DNA of 64,000 nt from Paenilisteria newyorkensis (GCF_000766145.1 NZ_JNFB01000039.1:208758-272757), one strand, 5' to 3'. Numbered from the stretch's first letter, positions 24,883 through 34,243 are shown. The notes: generated from the letters alone by a model not told the origin. Numbers and translations are program-made.

Positions 24883-26553
24883 CTATACTTCCATTATAAT
24901 CGGCAATATCATCGGTCTGCGCTTCGTTTGTTCAAACAAGTACCGGTTCAGTTGGTCGCGGATGTCTTGTTTTAACTTCGCCCATTCGAATTCTTTGTCT
25001 TGTAGGTTTTTCTCGACAATCTTCGTCACTACTTCGGAGGATTTCTCAAGTAAATGCTCGGATTCGCGAACGTAGATGAACCCGCGTGAGATAATTTCTG
25101 GTCCGGAGATGATGGCTTTGGATTTGCGGTTCAATGTGACAACGACGATGAAAATGCCGTCTTCGGATAGCAATTTACGATCGCGTAATACGATATTCCC
25201 TACATCTCCCACTCCAAGTCCGTCAATTAATGTGTTCCCTGCAAAAACGCGATTTCCAGCGGTCATGCGGCCATTTTTATATTCGATAACTTCACCTTTT
25301 CCAGCTACAAATACGTTTGACTTCGGAATGCCGACTTGGTACGCTAATTTCGCGTGAGCAATCAACATGCGGTATTCGCCGTGAACTGGGATGAAGTATT
25401 TTGGTTTCATTAAGTTTAGCATTAATTTTAAATCGTCTTGACTACCGTGACCAGATACGAATAAATCGCGGTTCATCGTTAGTACCGTTGCATCCGCTTT
25501 GTACAGCATATCAATCGTTTTCGACAAAATCGTTTCGGATGACGGCGATGGCGTTGTTGTGATGTAGATGGTATCGCCTTTTTCGACGTTTACTTTTGGA
25601 TGCTTGCCTTGTGTCATCAGTTGCAGCGATTGGATTGGTTCTCCGAGATTACCTGTTTCGATGATAACTAACTTGTCTTGTGGCAGTTTTTTCGCTTCTT
25701 TTAGTGGAATAACGAGATCTTCGCTTTGTAGCTGAATCTTGTTTAATTTCACGGAGATGTCAAAAACGCGTTCTAATTCTTTCCCGACAATTGCTACTTT
25801 GCGGTTTGTCGCGAATGATGCGTCAAGAACTTGTTGTAAACGAACCAAATTAGAGGCGACACACGCGACGATAACGCGACCTGGCGCGGAATGGAAAGCG
25901 TGGCGAATCTCTTCGTCAATAAGGCTGTCACTGGATGTAGCGCCAGCATGTTCCGCTTCAGAGCTATCGGATAGTAAAGCGAGAACTCCTTTTTCGCCGA
26001 TTTCAGCGATGCGTCCTAGACTCGTTTCATATCCTGGTTTTGCGGATTGGTCGAATTTGAAATCGCCGGTGTAGACAATCGCGCCTTCGCTTGTATTTAA
26101 CACAATCCCCACGGAATCAGGAATCGAATGCGTTGTACGGAAAAACTCTACGTCCACATTCGGGAACGATAATTTCGATTTTTCGTCAACAATATGGAAG
26201 TCATTGAAGCGAACTTTTTTGTGTTCTTTTAAAGCAGCTTTAACGAGCGCAATAGTCAGTTCTGTACCGTAAATTGGTGCTTTAATTTTGGCAAGAATGT
26301 ACGGCAAAGCTCCGATTGCGTCTTCGTGACCGTGCGTAAGGATAATAGCCTCGATCCGGTCTTGATTGTCCTCTAAGTATTTAATGTCTGGAATAACGAC
26401 GTCGATGCCCAATAGTTCGTCTTCTGGGAACATCAAACCTGCATCCATAATATAAATAGATTCATCCACTTCTGCCACGTATAAATTCTTTCCACTTTCG
26501 TCAACACCGCCAAGTGGGATAATCTTAATGTGTTTTGCTTTTTTAATTGTCAA
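24883..26553 (-). CDS. rnjB: Ribonuclease J2
   Basis: A 556-residue metallo-beta-lactamase/beta-CASP ribonuclease of the RNase J family, acting in 5'-end-dependent RNA decay and processing as a partner of RNase J1. The metal motif is HGHEDAIGALP where J1 enzymes have HGHEDHIGG; loss of that His is what distinguishes the weakly active J2 type. The later motifs TGDFKFD, SDSS and VHGEYRML are present. It is the last gene of asd-lysC-dapA-rnjB, the order I recall from Bacillus (ymfA). The start is TTG at 26553 with GGAGGA 8 bases upstream. Confidence 0.9.
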   Translation of the reverse strand: MTIKKAKHIKIIPLGGVDESGKNLYVAEVDESIYIMDAGLMFPEDELLGIDVVIPDIKYLEDNQDRIEAIILTHGHEDAIGALPYILAKIKAPIYGTELTIALVKAALKEHKKVRFNDFHIVDEKSKLSFPNVDVEFFRTTHSIPDSVGIVLNTSEGAIVYTGDFKFDQSAKPGYETSLGRIAEIGEKGVLALLSDSSEAEHAGATSSDSLIDEEIRHAFHSAPGRVIVACVASNLVRLQQVLDASFATNRKVAIVGKELERVFDISVKLNKIQLQSEDLVIPLKEAKKLPQDKLVIIETGNLGEPIQSLQLMTQGKHPKVNVEKGDTIYITTTPSPSSETILSKTIDMLYKADATVLTMNRDLFVSGHGSQDDLKLMLNLMKPKYFIPVHGEYRMLIAHAKLAYQVGIPKSNVFVAGKGEVIEYKNGRMTAGNRVFAGNTLIDGLGVGDVGNIVLRDRKLLSEDGIFIVVVTLNRKSKAIISGPEIISRGFIYVRESEHLLEKSSEVVTKIVEKNLQDKEFEWAKLKQDIRDQLNRYLFEQTKRRPMILPIIMEV

Positions 26554-26571
26554 AGTTATTCCTCCTTCCTC

Positions 26572-27453
26572 TTATTTCAAATAATTTTTGAATACTGTTT
26601 CGATGGTTTTTATCTCTGTTTCTGTTAACGGCGCGAGTGGCAAGCGTACGTGCCCAACGTCAACGCCGAGTTTGTTGACCATATGTTTCACTGGAGTTGG
26701 ATTTGGCGCGATGAATAGCGTATTCATTAACGGTACGAGTTTGCCATGAATCTCTGCAGCTTTTTTCGTGTCGCCTTCATCAAAAGCGCGAAGCATCGTC
26801 TGCATTTCAGGCCCGATAACGTGACTCGCAACCGAGATAACACCAGCCCCACCAAGCGCATAAATTGGCAACGTGAAGCTGTCATCACCACTATACACCG
26901 CGAAATCATCGCCAGTTTCTGCAATAATTTTCGTGATATTGTCAAAATTACCGCTGGATTCTTTAACCGCGACGATGTTCTCGATTTTGGACAGTTCGAT
27001 AATCGTTTCTGGCTCAATATTCACAATCGAACGACTCGGAATGTTATAGATGATAACTGGTAACGTCGTCGCCTCTGCAATGGCCGCAAAATGGGCGTAA
27101 AGTCCAGCTTGGTTTGGCTTATTATAGTAAGGCGCCACGATCAAAACCGCGTCAATTCCGCCGATTTCTTCCACTTCTTTCGTGAAGGTAATCGTTTCTG
27201 CCGTGTTGTTCGAACCCGTCCCTGCAATGATTTTCGCGCGACCTTGGTTTGTTTCCACAACTTGTTTGAACAGCTTGATTTTTTCTTCATGCGAAATCGT
27301 TGGAGATTCACCCGTCGTCCCCGCTACTACAAGTCCATCCGACCCGTTTTCAATGAGGTGGTTGACTAAGCGATGAATCCTTTTTTTGCACACTTTATCT
27401 TTCTCGGAATTGTACGGCGTCACCATTGCTGTCACTACTTTTCCAAAATCCAT
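26572..27453 (-). CDS. dapA: 4-hydroxy-tetrahydrodipicolinate synthase
   Basis: A 293-residue TIM-barrel aldolase that condenses pyruvate with aspartate semialdehyde in lysine/diaminopimelate synthesis. GTTGESPT is near residue 45, the catalytic Tyr is in IIYNIPSRS, and the Schiff-base Lys is in NIVAVKESSGN. ATG at 27453 with GGAGGA upstream gives the standard MDFGKVVTAMVTP start; the frame extends 15 codons into lysC without support. It lies 4 bases after lysC. Confidence 0.97.
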   Translation of the reverse strand: MDFGKVVTAMVTPYNSEKDKVCKKRIHRLVNHLIENGSDGLVVAGTTGESPTISHEEKIKLFKQVVETNQGRAKIIAGTGSNNTAETITFTKEVEEIGGIDAVLIVAPYYNKPNQAGLYAHFAAIAEATTLPVIIYNIPSRSIVNIEPETIIELSKIENIVAVKESSGNFDNITKIIAETGDDFAVYSGDDSFTLPIYALGGAGVISVASHVIGPEMQTMLRAFDEGDTKKAAEIHGKLVPLMNTLFIAPNPTPVKHMVNKLGVDVGHVRLPLAPLTETEIKTIETVFKNYLK

Positions 27454-27457
27454 TATG

Positions 27458-28681
27458 TTATTCCTCCTCCAACTCATTTTCAATACAAAACTCGTCATGA
27501 AGTGCGTTCACGGCGGCGATTAAATCGGTTTCTTCAACTAGAATCCAAACCGTTGTATGACTATCTGCAGACTGCAAAATAGCGATGTTTTTCGCGGACA
27601 GGGCGGACACGATTTTGGCGGTAACTCCTGGAACACCGGCGATGCCGGCGCCAACGATGGAGACTTTCGCGCAGTTCTCGGTCGTTTCTGCCTCGTAGGA
27701 TGCTTCTTTTAAAAGTGTCAACACATGCTCTCGCTTTCGTTCGGGCACGGTGAACACGATCTCGTTTGTCGATATATTGATAAAATCTAAACTGATACTT
27801 GCCTCAGCCAAAATTGCGAAAGCTTTCTGCTGGGTATGCACATTATCCGTTTTAACACGAAGCTGCGTCAAGTTCGTCACATGCGCAATCCCCGTAACAA
27901 GGCGTTCTTTCACGTCAAAGCGACCACTGACCTCGGTTTGCGATGTTACCAGCGTACCCTCACCCTTCAAATAGGTCGAGCGAATGCGAAGCGGAATCTT
28001 GGCTTGCATCGCGATCTCAACAGCGCGCGGATGAATCACTTTGGCGCCTTGATAAGCCATGTTGCTCACTTCATTATAGCTGACAGTCGGCAACGAACGC
28101 GCATTTTTCACGATGCGCGGATCAGCCGTATACATGCCGTCGACGTCCGTAAAAATATCGATTCGTTCAGCGGCAAGTGCGACGCCAAGCGCTGCGGCAG
28201 AAGTATCGCTCCCACCACGGCCAAGCGTTGTAATATCACCATTCGGCGCGCTTCCTTGAAAACCAGCCACAACGACAATATCCACCGTCTCCAATGTTTC
28301 ACGCAAACGCGTCACGTCAACCTCGGAAATTTTGCCCGCCGTATACTCGCCAGACGTCCGGATACCAGCTTGCGCGCCTGAAAACGCCGTTGCCTTGATA
28401 TCAGCCTCCAAAAGCATGTTGGTAAATACGGCAGTAGAAATCGTTTCGCCGACGGAAAGCAACATATCTTGTTCGCGTAACGACAACCGCGTTTCCTTCG
28501 CGCCAATCAGCTCTAACAGCGTATCCGTCGCATATGGATCGCCTAACCTGCCAATTGCCGAAACAACGACGACCACTTTATAGCCCTGATCGATCGAATT
28601 TTGTAAATGATTAAATGCAAGCTGGCGGGACTCCTCGTTCTGAACGGAAGTCCCACCAAATTTTTGCACGATAATTTTCAT
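27458..28681 (-). CDS. lysC: Aspartokinase
   Basis: A 407-residue aspartate kinase that phosphorylates aspartate for the lysine, threonine and methionine branch. KFGGTSV (residues 7-13) opens the kinase domain and GRGGSDTSAAALG binds nucleotide. Two ACT-type regulatory domains follow (about 265-400), with SIVGAGIAGVPGV and ILQSADSHTTVW. Which end product inhibits it cannot be read from sequence. It is the middle gene of the asd-lysC-dapA-rnjB operon, 28 bases after asd. Confidence 0.95.
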   Translation of the reverse strand: MKIIVQKFGGTSVQNEESRQLAFNHLQNSIDQGYKVVVVVSAIGRLGDPYATDTLLELIGAKETRLSLREQDMLLSVGETISTAVFTNMLLEADIKATAFSGAQAGIRTSGEYTAGKISEVDVTRLRETLETVDIVVVAGFQGSAPNGDITTLGRGGSDTSAAALGVALAAERIDIFTDVDGMYTADPRIVKNARSLPTVSYNEVSNMAYQGAKVIHPRAVEIAMQAKIPLRIRSTYLKGEGTLVTSQTEVSGRFDVKERLVTGIAHVTNLTQLRVKTDNVHTQQKAFAILAEASISLDFINISTNEIVFTVPERKREHVLTLLKEASYEAETTENCAKVSIVGAGIAGVPGVTAKIVSALSAKNIAILQSADSHTTVWILVEETDLIAAVNALHDEFCIENELEEE

Positions 28682-28709
28682 TCGTTACACCTCAATTATT
28701 TCGCGTTTT

Positions 28710-29750
28710 TCAGATGATTTCTTGTTCGATTAAAGATTCAGCAATTTGAATCGAATTCCAAGCGGCACCTTTTAACAAATTATCCGATACGATCCACATG
28801 TGGAACCCTTTCGAATCGTCTAAGTCGTGACGAACACGCCCTACGAAAACCTCTTTTTTGCCAGCCGAACTCGCTGCATGTGGGTAAACTTGGTTCGCTG
28901 TATCATCTTCCAAAACAACACCAGGAGCGTTGCGTAAAAGCGCTTGAATCTCAGAAACCTTCACGTTATCTTGCTCCACTTCAATATAAACAGACTCCGA
29001 ATGGCCCGTAATAACTGGAATACGCACACACGTTGCGGCTACTTTCATCGACGCATCACTCATGATTTTCTTCGTTTCATTGACCATCTTCATCTCTTCG
29101 TATGTATAGTCATTATCCGTGAAAACATCAATTTGTGGCAACGCATTAAACGCGATTTGGAAATGTTTCTTGTCACCCTTCACCGGCATCACAGCAGGCG
29201 TAAACTCTTCCCCACTCAAAATGGCTTGGGACTGCATTTGGAGCTCCTCAATCGCTTGAATACCAGAACCAGAAACGGCTTGATAAGTCGACACAATAAT
29301 CCGGTTTAGGCCGTAAGCCGCACGAATCGGTTGCAGCGCCGCGACCATTTGAATCGTCGAACAGTTCGGGTTCGCAATAATGCCCTTATGATCACGCAAA
29401 GCCTCGGGATTCACCTCAGGAACAACCAGCGGCACATCAGGATGCATCCGGAACGCACTCGTATTATCGATCACAATCGCACCATGCGCCACAGCATCTT
29501 TCGCAAAACGCTCAGAAATAGAACCGCCAGCACTAAACAAAGCGATATCCACACCCGCAAAACTCTCAGGCGTCGCTTCCTTAATCACGACTTCCTCCCC
29601 GCGGAACGTCAATTTTTTACCAGCAGAACGCGCCGAAGATAAAAACGAAACTTCCTTTATCGGAAACGTCACATCTTCCAGTAATTGAATCATTTGAGTC
29701 CCAACAGCGCCAGTCGCACCAACAACGGCTACGTGATAACTTTTTGTCAT
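28710..29750 (-). CDS. asd: Aspartate-semialdehyde dehydrogenase
   Basis: A 346-residue NADP-dependent enzyme making aspartate semialdehyde from aspartyl phosphate. GATGAVG (11-17) binds the cofactor. The catalytic Cys is in NPNCSTIQ (about Cys129) and the later His region is in GHSESVYIE. It is the first gene of the operon, followed by lysC and dapA, which use its substrate and product. The start is ATG with AAGGGGG upstream. Confidence 0.96.
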   Translation of the reverse strand: MTKSYHVAVVGATGAVGTQMIQLLEDVTFPIKEVSFLSSARSAGKKLTFRGEEVVIKEATPESFAGVDIALFSAGGSISERFAKDAVAHGAIVIDNTSAFRMHPDVPLVVPEVNPEALRDHKGIIANPNCSTIQMVAALQPIRAAYGLNRIIVSTYQAVSGSGIQAIEELQMQSQAILSGEEFTPAVMPVKGDKKHFQIAFNALPQIDVFTDNDYTYEEMKMVNETKKIMSDASMKVAATCVRIPVITGHSESVYIEVEQDNVKVSEIQALLRNAPGVVLEDDTANQVYPHAASSAGKKEVFVGRVRHDLDDSKGFHMWIVSDNLLKGAAWNSIQIAESLIEQEII

Positions 29751-29836
29751 TCTATTTCCCCCTTGGATTTGATATATTTTGTCGAAAAAGGAAAACAGTG
29801 CTCCTTCCTCGGACTTCGTTTTTTCACATTTAACTT

Positions 29837-29865
29837 ATCATACCATAAAAAGCGGTAATTATCAG
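29837..29865 (-). promoter_or_regulatory. Candidate promoter of asd-lysC-dapA-rnjB
   Basis: On the minus strand CTGATA (29860-29865) and TATGAT (29837-29842) are 17 bases apart, about 87 bases before asd. The leader between them and asd shows no lysine-riboswitch signature that I can recognise. Confidence 0.5.
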
Positions 29866-30012
29866 GTTTTTGCACGGGATTTTGAGGAGAAATTGAAAAT
29901 TTTTATCCTAGCTGAAAACCTGTTTGCATTTTTTCTGCATTTTACGCATGATTTTTCATTATAAAATAGTTCTTGTAAGACAAACATAAATAGAGAATTG
30001 GAGTTGGCAACA

Positions 30013-32235
30013 ATGGATGAAATGGTAAAAACAGTACAAAGTTGGTTGAACAAAACATATCAAGGTTATATCGCAAAAGGCGATTATCAAACGATTCCTG
30101 AGAACGGGAAAACAGGATGGACGACAGTGTATGCGTTAACGCGCGCCCTTCAAATCGAGCTTGGCATCTCACCTACCGCGGATAATTTCGGGCCGGGAAC
30201 GGAGAAAGCATTCAAGCCGCTGACAATCGGAGCAAGTGACGCCAAACCGAGCAATATCAACTATATTCTGCAAGGCGCATTCTACTGCAAAGGCTACAGC
30301 CCGGGCGGTTTCACTGGTATATTCGGTGGACAAACGCAAATCGCCGTTAAAATGTTCCAAAAAGACGCCGGACTCGCGACGCAAGATGGTGTTGTATCGA
30401 CAATTATTATGAAATCCCTGCTTAACATGAGCGCATTCCAGACGGTAAGCGGTGGCAATATCGCCGTTCGCACCGTTCAGCAAAATCTAAATCGAGATTA
30501 CAGCGCTTGGATTGGTGCACTCGTTCCGTGCGATGGTTTATACGGCCGCGACACGAACACCTCGCTGATTTACGCCCTTCAAAAAGAAGAAGGTATGGCG
30601 CGCACGACGGCGAACGGTAATTTTGGGCCCGGAACGACGACCAATCTGACAAATCTGATCCCTACTTTTACATCGAACAAGGCGCTCGTTCTACTTTTGC
30701 AATACAGTCTCGCGTGTAACGGCCTGCCAATTAATCAATTTAGTGGCACATACGATGCAGAAACGACGAATCTGGTGAAGCGCTATCAAGAATTTATGAA
30801 AATGAGCATCACGACTGGCGCGATTAATATGGGCACGTTCAAAGCGCTGCTATCGAGTGCTGGCGATACGAACCGAAGCGCGACTGCCTGCGATACCTCT
30901 TATGTCCTGAATACCGACCAAATCGATACCTTATGGAATGCCGGTTACCGCTACGTTGGCCGCTATTTAACAGGAAATGTCATCCGCGGCGGCGTGCGAG
31001 TTCCGAAAGCAATGAACCAAACAGAAATCGCAGCAATCCTGAAAAAAGGCCTAAAAATCTTCCCAATCTATCAAGATGGCGGCTATGAAATCCCATATTT
31101 CGAGGTCCCACTTCAAGGCATTAGCGACGGCTATAAAGCCATTGATGCCGCATACAATCTCGGTTTCCCAGCAGGAACAACGATTTATTTCGCGGTTGAT
31201 CTCGACGCCTACGACTATCAAATTACAGATTTAATCATACCCTACTTCCAAAACCTACGCGCCGCATTCAAGCAAAATCAAGATTTGCGTTCCTACCAAA
31301 TCGGCGTCTACGGAGCCCGCAATGTATGTAGTCGCCTGAAAAACGCAGGCCTCGTCGATAACGTCTTCGTTGCCGACATGTCCACCGGATTCAGCGGCAA
31401 CCTAGGCTTCCCGATACCTGACGACTGGGCATTCGACCAATATTTCGAAATGTCAATCGGCACAGGCAACGGAAAATTAGACATCGATAAAGTCACGTAT
31501 TCCGGCGCAGACAAAGCCGTTTCCGTCGTGACCCCACCACCAGTGAGCGATACACCTAGTTCCGCCGCGATTAACCGTGCACGTTTGATGAGGATTCGTG
31601 ATGTGTTGTATGGAAATTCGAGTTTGGCCGCGCTAGTCGATGATAAAGTTACATTTGAACTAGAATTAGAGAAAATTAACTCGCGTGTAATTTCTCCAAA
31701 TCTTGCTGTTACATTTAAAGCTAGTGCAAAGCTAATTAACCCAGGTGACGGTGGCACAACTGTATCTGTAAAAGATGGAAAAGTCAGTGCTTCTTTTGAA
31801 AAAGAATTAGCAAACTGGACTGGCTCCCTATCATCCGAAGAATCTGAGAACACACAAAAACTCATTGCAGATTTAGCAGCAAAAGTTGTCCTTGGAGACA
31901 TTACTATAAAATGGTCCCCTGCGAAAGATTTTATAACTGTTTCAATTATTGCAAATGTACCAGAAATTGAAGTTACAGATAAATACAAAACAAATGCTTC
32001 TATGAGTATAACGCTTATCATTGATAACAAAAACAAAGACTTAGATTCACAATGGGATGCCATCACAAGCACAGTAACTGATGGTGTTTGGAAAACCGGA
32101 GCAGTGGCCGCATTCGTGTACGCATTATATGGAGTTAGTGTATTTGGTGGAGGTTTGCTGGCACCCATAGTAATTGGTCTAGTAGGAATTGGCCTTCTAA
32201 TTAAAGATTTTCTAGACAAATCATCTACTAAATAA
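30013..32235 (+). CDS. Multidomain DUF1906 cell-wall protein with variable C-terminal domain (putative toxin)
   Basis: A 740-residue protein. Residues 1-290 hold about four peptidoglycan-binding-like repeats (each with a turn such as GIFGGQTQIAVKMFQ, GLYGRDTNTSLIYALQ or GTYDAETTNLVKRYQ). About 296-515 is a DUF1906 (Rv2525c-like) glycoside-hydrolase-like barrel: GYRYVGRYLTG, IYFAVDLDAYDY, YQIGVYGARNVC. A linker with VVTPPPVSDTPSS (about 518-535) leads to a C-terminal domain (about 535-740) that I do not recognise. That domain has a predicted beta-rich part and a glycine-rich membrane helix near the end. There is no N-terminal signal peptide. The C-terminal third is far richer in A+T than the rest. 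Four paralogous membrane proteins follow. An effector with pore-forming or membrane-active tip is inferred; an autolysin-like or phage-derived protein is the alternative. ATG at 30013 has GGAG upstream; TTG at 29998 is less likely. Confidence 0.75.
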   Translation: MDEMVKTVQSWLNKTYQGYIAKGDYQTIPENGKTGWTTVYALTRALQIELGISPTADNFGPGTEKAFKPLTIGASDAKPSNINYILQGAFYCKGYSPGGFTGIFGGQTQIAVKMFQKDAGLATQDGVVSTIIMKSLLNMSAFQTVSGGNIAVRTVQQNLNRDYSAWIGALVPCDGLYGRDTNTSLIYALQKEEGMARTTANGNFGPGTTTNLTNLIPTFTSNKALVLLLQYSLACNGLPINQFSGTYDAETTNLVKRYQEFMKMSITTGAINMGTFKALLSSAGDTNRSATACDTSYVLNTDQIDTLWNAGYRYVGRYLTGNVIRGGVRVPKAMNQTEIAAILKKGLKIFPIYQDGGYEIPYFEVPLQGISDGYKAIDAAYNLGFPAGTTIYFAVDLDAYDYQITDLIIPYFQNLRAAFKQNQDLRSYQIGVYGARNVCSRLKNAGLVDNVFVADMSTGFSGNLGFPIPDDWAFDQYFEMSIGTGNGKLDIDKVTYSGADKAVSVVTPPPVSDTPSSAAINRARLMRIRDVLYGNSSLAALVDDKVTFELELEKINSRVISPNLAVTFKASAKLINPGDGGTTVSVKDGKVSASFEKELANWTGSLSSEESENTQKLIADLAAKVVLGDITIKWSPAKDFITVSIIANVPEIEVTDKYKTNASMSITLIIDNKNKDLDSQWDAITSTVTDGVWKTGAVAAFVYALYGVSVFGGGLLAPIVIGLVGIGLLIKDFLDKSSTK

Positions 32236-32242
32236 TACTATT

Positions 32243-32278
32243 AAATCTACATCCGTTGTATAATGGATGTAGATTTTT
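32243..32278 (+). terminator. Terminator/attenuator between effector gene and paralogue array
   Basis: A perfect 12-base stem, AAATCTACATCC against GGATGTAGATTT, with a 10-base loop, followed by TTTAATTT. It lies 7 bases after the effector stop and just before the ribosome site of the first array gene, so expression of the array may be partly uncoupled from the effector. Confidence 0.75.
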
Positions 32279-32302
32279 AATTTACATAAGGAGGTCAAAT
32301 TT

Positions 32303-32761
32303 TTGGAAACATCTAAACTTGAGTTAACTAAACTCGCACAGCTGGTAACTTTTCTTGAAAACGATTCATCCGATATAAAAACAATGCTTTATAATTTGAA
32401 CCAATTAAGTACCGAAGAACTAGAGAGTGTGCAATCATATTTTTCAGGAAGTGGTGTTCGAACCTTTTCAAAAACATTCCTGCAAATTTCTATGGCTTCC
32501 TTCATTTCTGGGATGACCGTGTTCTTTTTCGTAAAATTCCAAGCAGAATTACTAGTTTTTTTCCTTGGAATCGCTTATTTATTAGCATGTATATTAATCT
32601 TCTTCCGTTCCACTTTAAAAGCCCCTACAAAATCCTTTTTGGAAATTGCAATAAACAGAGGTAAGTATGATCGAATTATCAGTTTGACAGCTATTATTTT
32701 AGATGAACGATATAGAGAAGATTTTCAAAACGCTTTAGAAACTCCCTCTGATTTTAAATAA
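32303..32761 (+). CDS. Paralogous two-helix membrane protein 1 (putative immunity)
   Basis: A 152-residue protein, first of four tandem paralogues. A helical N-terminal region ends in STEELESVQSYFSGSGVRT, followed by two membrane helices (about 62-78 and 84-107) and a cytosolic tail with NRGKYDRIISLTAIILDERY. No known family is recognised. The start is TTG at 32303, with AAGGAGG 8 bases upstream; no nearby ATG fits. Its position behind a candidate toxin, small size and membrane topology suggest an immunity role, which is inference. Confidence 0.75.
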   Translation: METSKLELTKLAQLVTFLENDSSDIKTMLYNLNQLSTEELESVQSYFSGSGVRTFSKTFLQISMASFISGMTVFFFVKFQAELLVFFLGIAYLLACILIFFRSTLKAPTKSFLEIAINRGKYDRIISLTAIILDERYREDFQNALETPSDFK

Positions 32762-32828
32762 AATTAATTATTCTCATCACCCATAGATACTATACTTGTG
32801 ATGTAGTTTACAACAGGAGGTCACCCAC

Positions 32829-33272
32829 TTGATAATTATAAAAAATGACTTAGAGCCATTTTCCAAGCTACTTTCAACCGTTAAGGAACAAGCTGATGAT
32901 ATCACGACATTAAACGCAACATTAGATTCTTTGTCACTGGAAGAACTAGAACGAACTAAAGCCTACTTTTCCGGAACAGGTACAAGAACATCATTTCATC
33001 AACTGAGAGCAGTAATTATTGGTTCTTTTATAGCAGGTATGATGATTTTTATCCTCAACATGTTTCAAGAGTATTTCTTTGTAGCTGTTGTTGCGTTTAT
33101 GTTTCTACTAGCTTGTGTCATTGAATTATTCAGAACAGCCCTGACTTTTCCAGTTAAGACAAGCGTATCGTTAGCCTATGCCCGAGGTAAATATGATCGT
33201 GTTGTGAGCCTCATTGATATTATCTTAGCCGAACGTTACGCAGAAGTACGAAAAAATAGTATGAAATCTTGA
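32829..33272 (+). CDS. Paralogous two-helix membrane protein 2 (putative immunity)
   Basis: A 147-residue paralogue sharing LEELERTKAYFSGTGTRT, a pair of membrane helices (SFIAGMMIFILNMFQ, then FVAVVAFMFLLACVIELF) and the tail ARGKYDRVVSLIDIILAERY. It is closest by eye to copies 1 and 3. TTG start at 32829 with AGGAGG 8 bases before it. It is separated from copy 1 by 67 bases and from copy 3 by 28. Confidence 0.75.
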   Translation: MIIIKNDLEPFSKLLSTVKEQADDITTLNATLDSLSLEELERTKAYFSGTGTRTSFHQLRAVIIGSFIAGMMIFILNMFQEYFFVAVVAFMFLLACVIELFRTALTFPVKTSVSLAYARGKYDRVVSLIDIILAERYAEVRKNSMKS

Positions 33273-33300
33273 TTTACCACACACCCAAGGAGGTACATAA

Positions 33301-33807
33301 ATGAAAGCATCCAAAACCGAATTAGATAACTTCACAAAACTTTTAGTTGGTTTAATCGCACAAGCAGATAATATTGAAGCCATTTGCTATGCGCTAAACA
33401 GACTGACTCTAACAGAACTAGAAAAAGTGAAAACCTATTTTTCAGGAAGCGGTACGCGAGTCGCATTCATTAGACAAAGTGAGATTATCATAGGAACCTT
33501 TGTCTCCGGCATGATGATTTTTATTTATAATATGTACCAAACTAATTTTTTCATGTCCACCTTTTCCGAATTTTTATTTGTATATTGTCTATTAAGCTTT
33601 ATCCGTCTATTTTTTGCCAGAAAACCCATTCGTCAGCATGTAAAACTTGCCTATAATCGAGCTAAATTTGATCGTATTGTTTCGCTCGCTGATATCATCC
33701 TAAACAGTCGTTATGAAAAGGAATTGCAAAATACCGTAGATAAATTCGCCTCTACCGACAACTCTGAAAGAAAATCACAGGAGGCGCATTTTCTTGAAAA
33801 TATCTAA
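33301..33807 (+). CDS. Paralogous two-helix membrane protein 3 (putative immunity)
   Basis: A 168-residue paralogue and the only copy with ATG. The shared core is LEKVKTYFSGSGTRVAF, the helix pair is GTFVSGMMIFIYNMYQ and FLFVYCLLSFIRLFF, and the tail is NRAKFDRIVSLADIILNSRY. It has an extra charged C-terminal extension of about 25 residues, within which the ribosome site and start of copy 4 lie, so the two genes overlap by 14 bases and are translationally coupled. Confidence 0.75.
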   Translation: MKASKTELDNFTKLLVGLIAQADNIEAICYALNRLTLTELEKVKTYFSGSGTRVAFIRQSEIIIGTFVSGMMIFIYNMYQTNFFMSTFSEFLFVYCLLSFIRLFFARKPIRQHVKLAYNRAKFDRIVSLADIILNSRYEKELQNTVDKFASTDNSERKSQEAHFLENI

Positions 33808-34240
33808 ATCAGAACATATGAAATTTTCTCAGCAATTCTCCACTATTGAAAAGCATGCAGATGACGAGAATATGTTAACCGAAGTCTTAGAAGAAATGCC
33901 ACTAGAAGATTTGGAGCACCTAAGAGCATATCTTTCTGGTACAATGTCTCTCACACCCTATTCACATATTAAGTCAATTTTTATGTATTCGTTTGTAGGA
34001 ATGTCTGTCATCTATCTTATATTCTTATATCAAACAAATACTTGGCTTTCCTTTACGGCAATCATCTTACTCTTAGTAGTCGAATTTAGATTATTTCAAG
34101 TTGCCTATAGTCCACCAGTTAATACACATGTCATATTGGCCCATCGCAGACGAAAATACGATCGAATTGTCCAAGTCATCGGGACCATTCTGAAAAAACG
34201 TTACCTAAAAGAATTACAAAATGCAGTCATTAATTTCTAA
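33794..34240 (+). CDS. Paralogous two-helix membrane protein 4, most diverged (putative immunity)
   Basis: A 148-residue paralogue. It keeps EDLEHLRAYLSGT, two membrane helices (SIFMYSFVGMSVIYLIFLYQ, then FTAIILLLVVEFRLF) and RRRKYDRIVQVIGTILKKRYLKELQNAV. The GTR after the SG motif is lost, so it is the most divergent copy. TTG start at 33794 behind AGGAGG inside copy 3. A strong terminator follows. Confidence 0.75.
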   Translation: MKISKSEHMKFSQQFSTIEKHADDENMLTEVLEEMPLEDLEHLRAYLSGTMSLTPYSHIKSIFMYSFVGMSVIYLIFLYQTNTWLSFTAIILLLVVEFRLFQVAYSPPVNTHVILAHRRRKYDRIVQVIGTILKKRYLKELQNAVINF

Positions 34241-34243
34241 ATT

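Noticed and set aside
29751..29836. Lysine riboswitch upstream of asd
   Set aside because: The short leader lacks the conserved L-box elements and is too short for the aptamer.
31308..32219. 303-codon open frame on the minus strand inside the DUF1906 gene
   Set aside because: It is Ser/Thr/Pro-rich without family features, lies fully antisense to a gene with good domains, and has no ribosome site.
32303..34240. CRISPR array or tandem DNA repeat
   Set aside because: The repetition is at protein level between diverged genes; there is no short direct DNA repeat with regular spacers here or elsewhere in the window.
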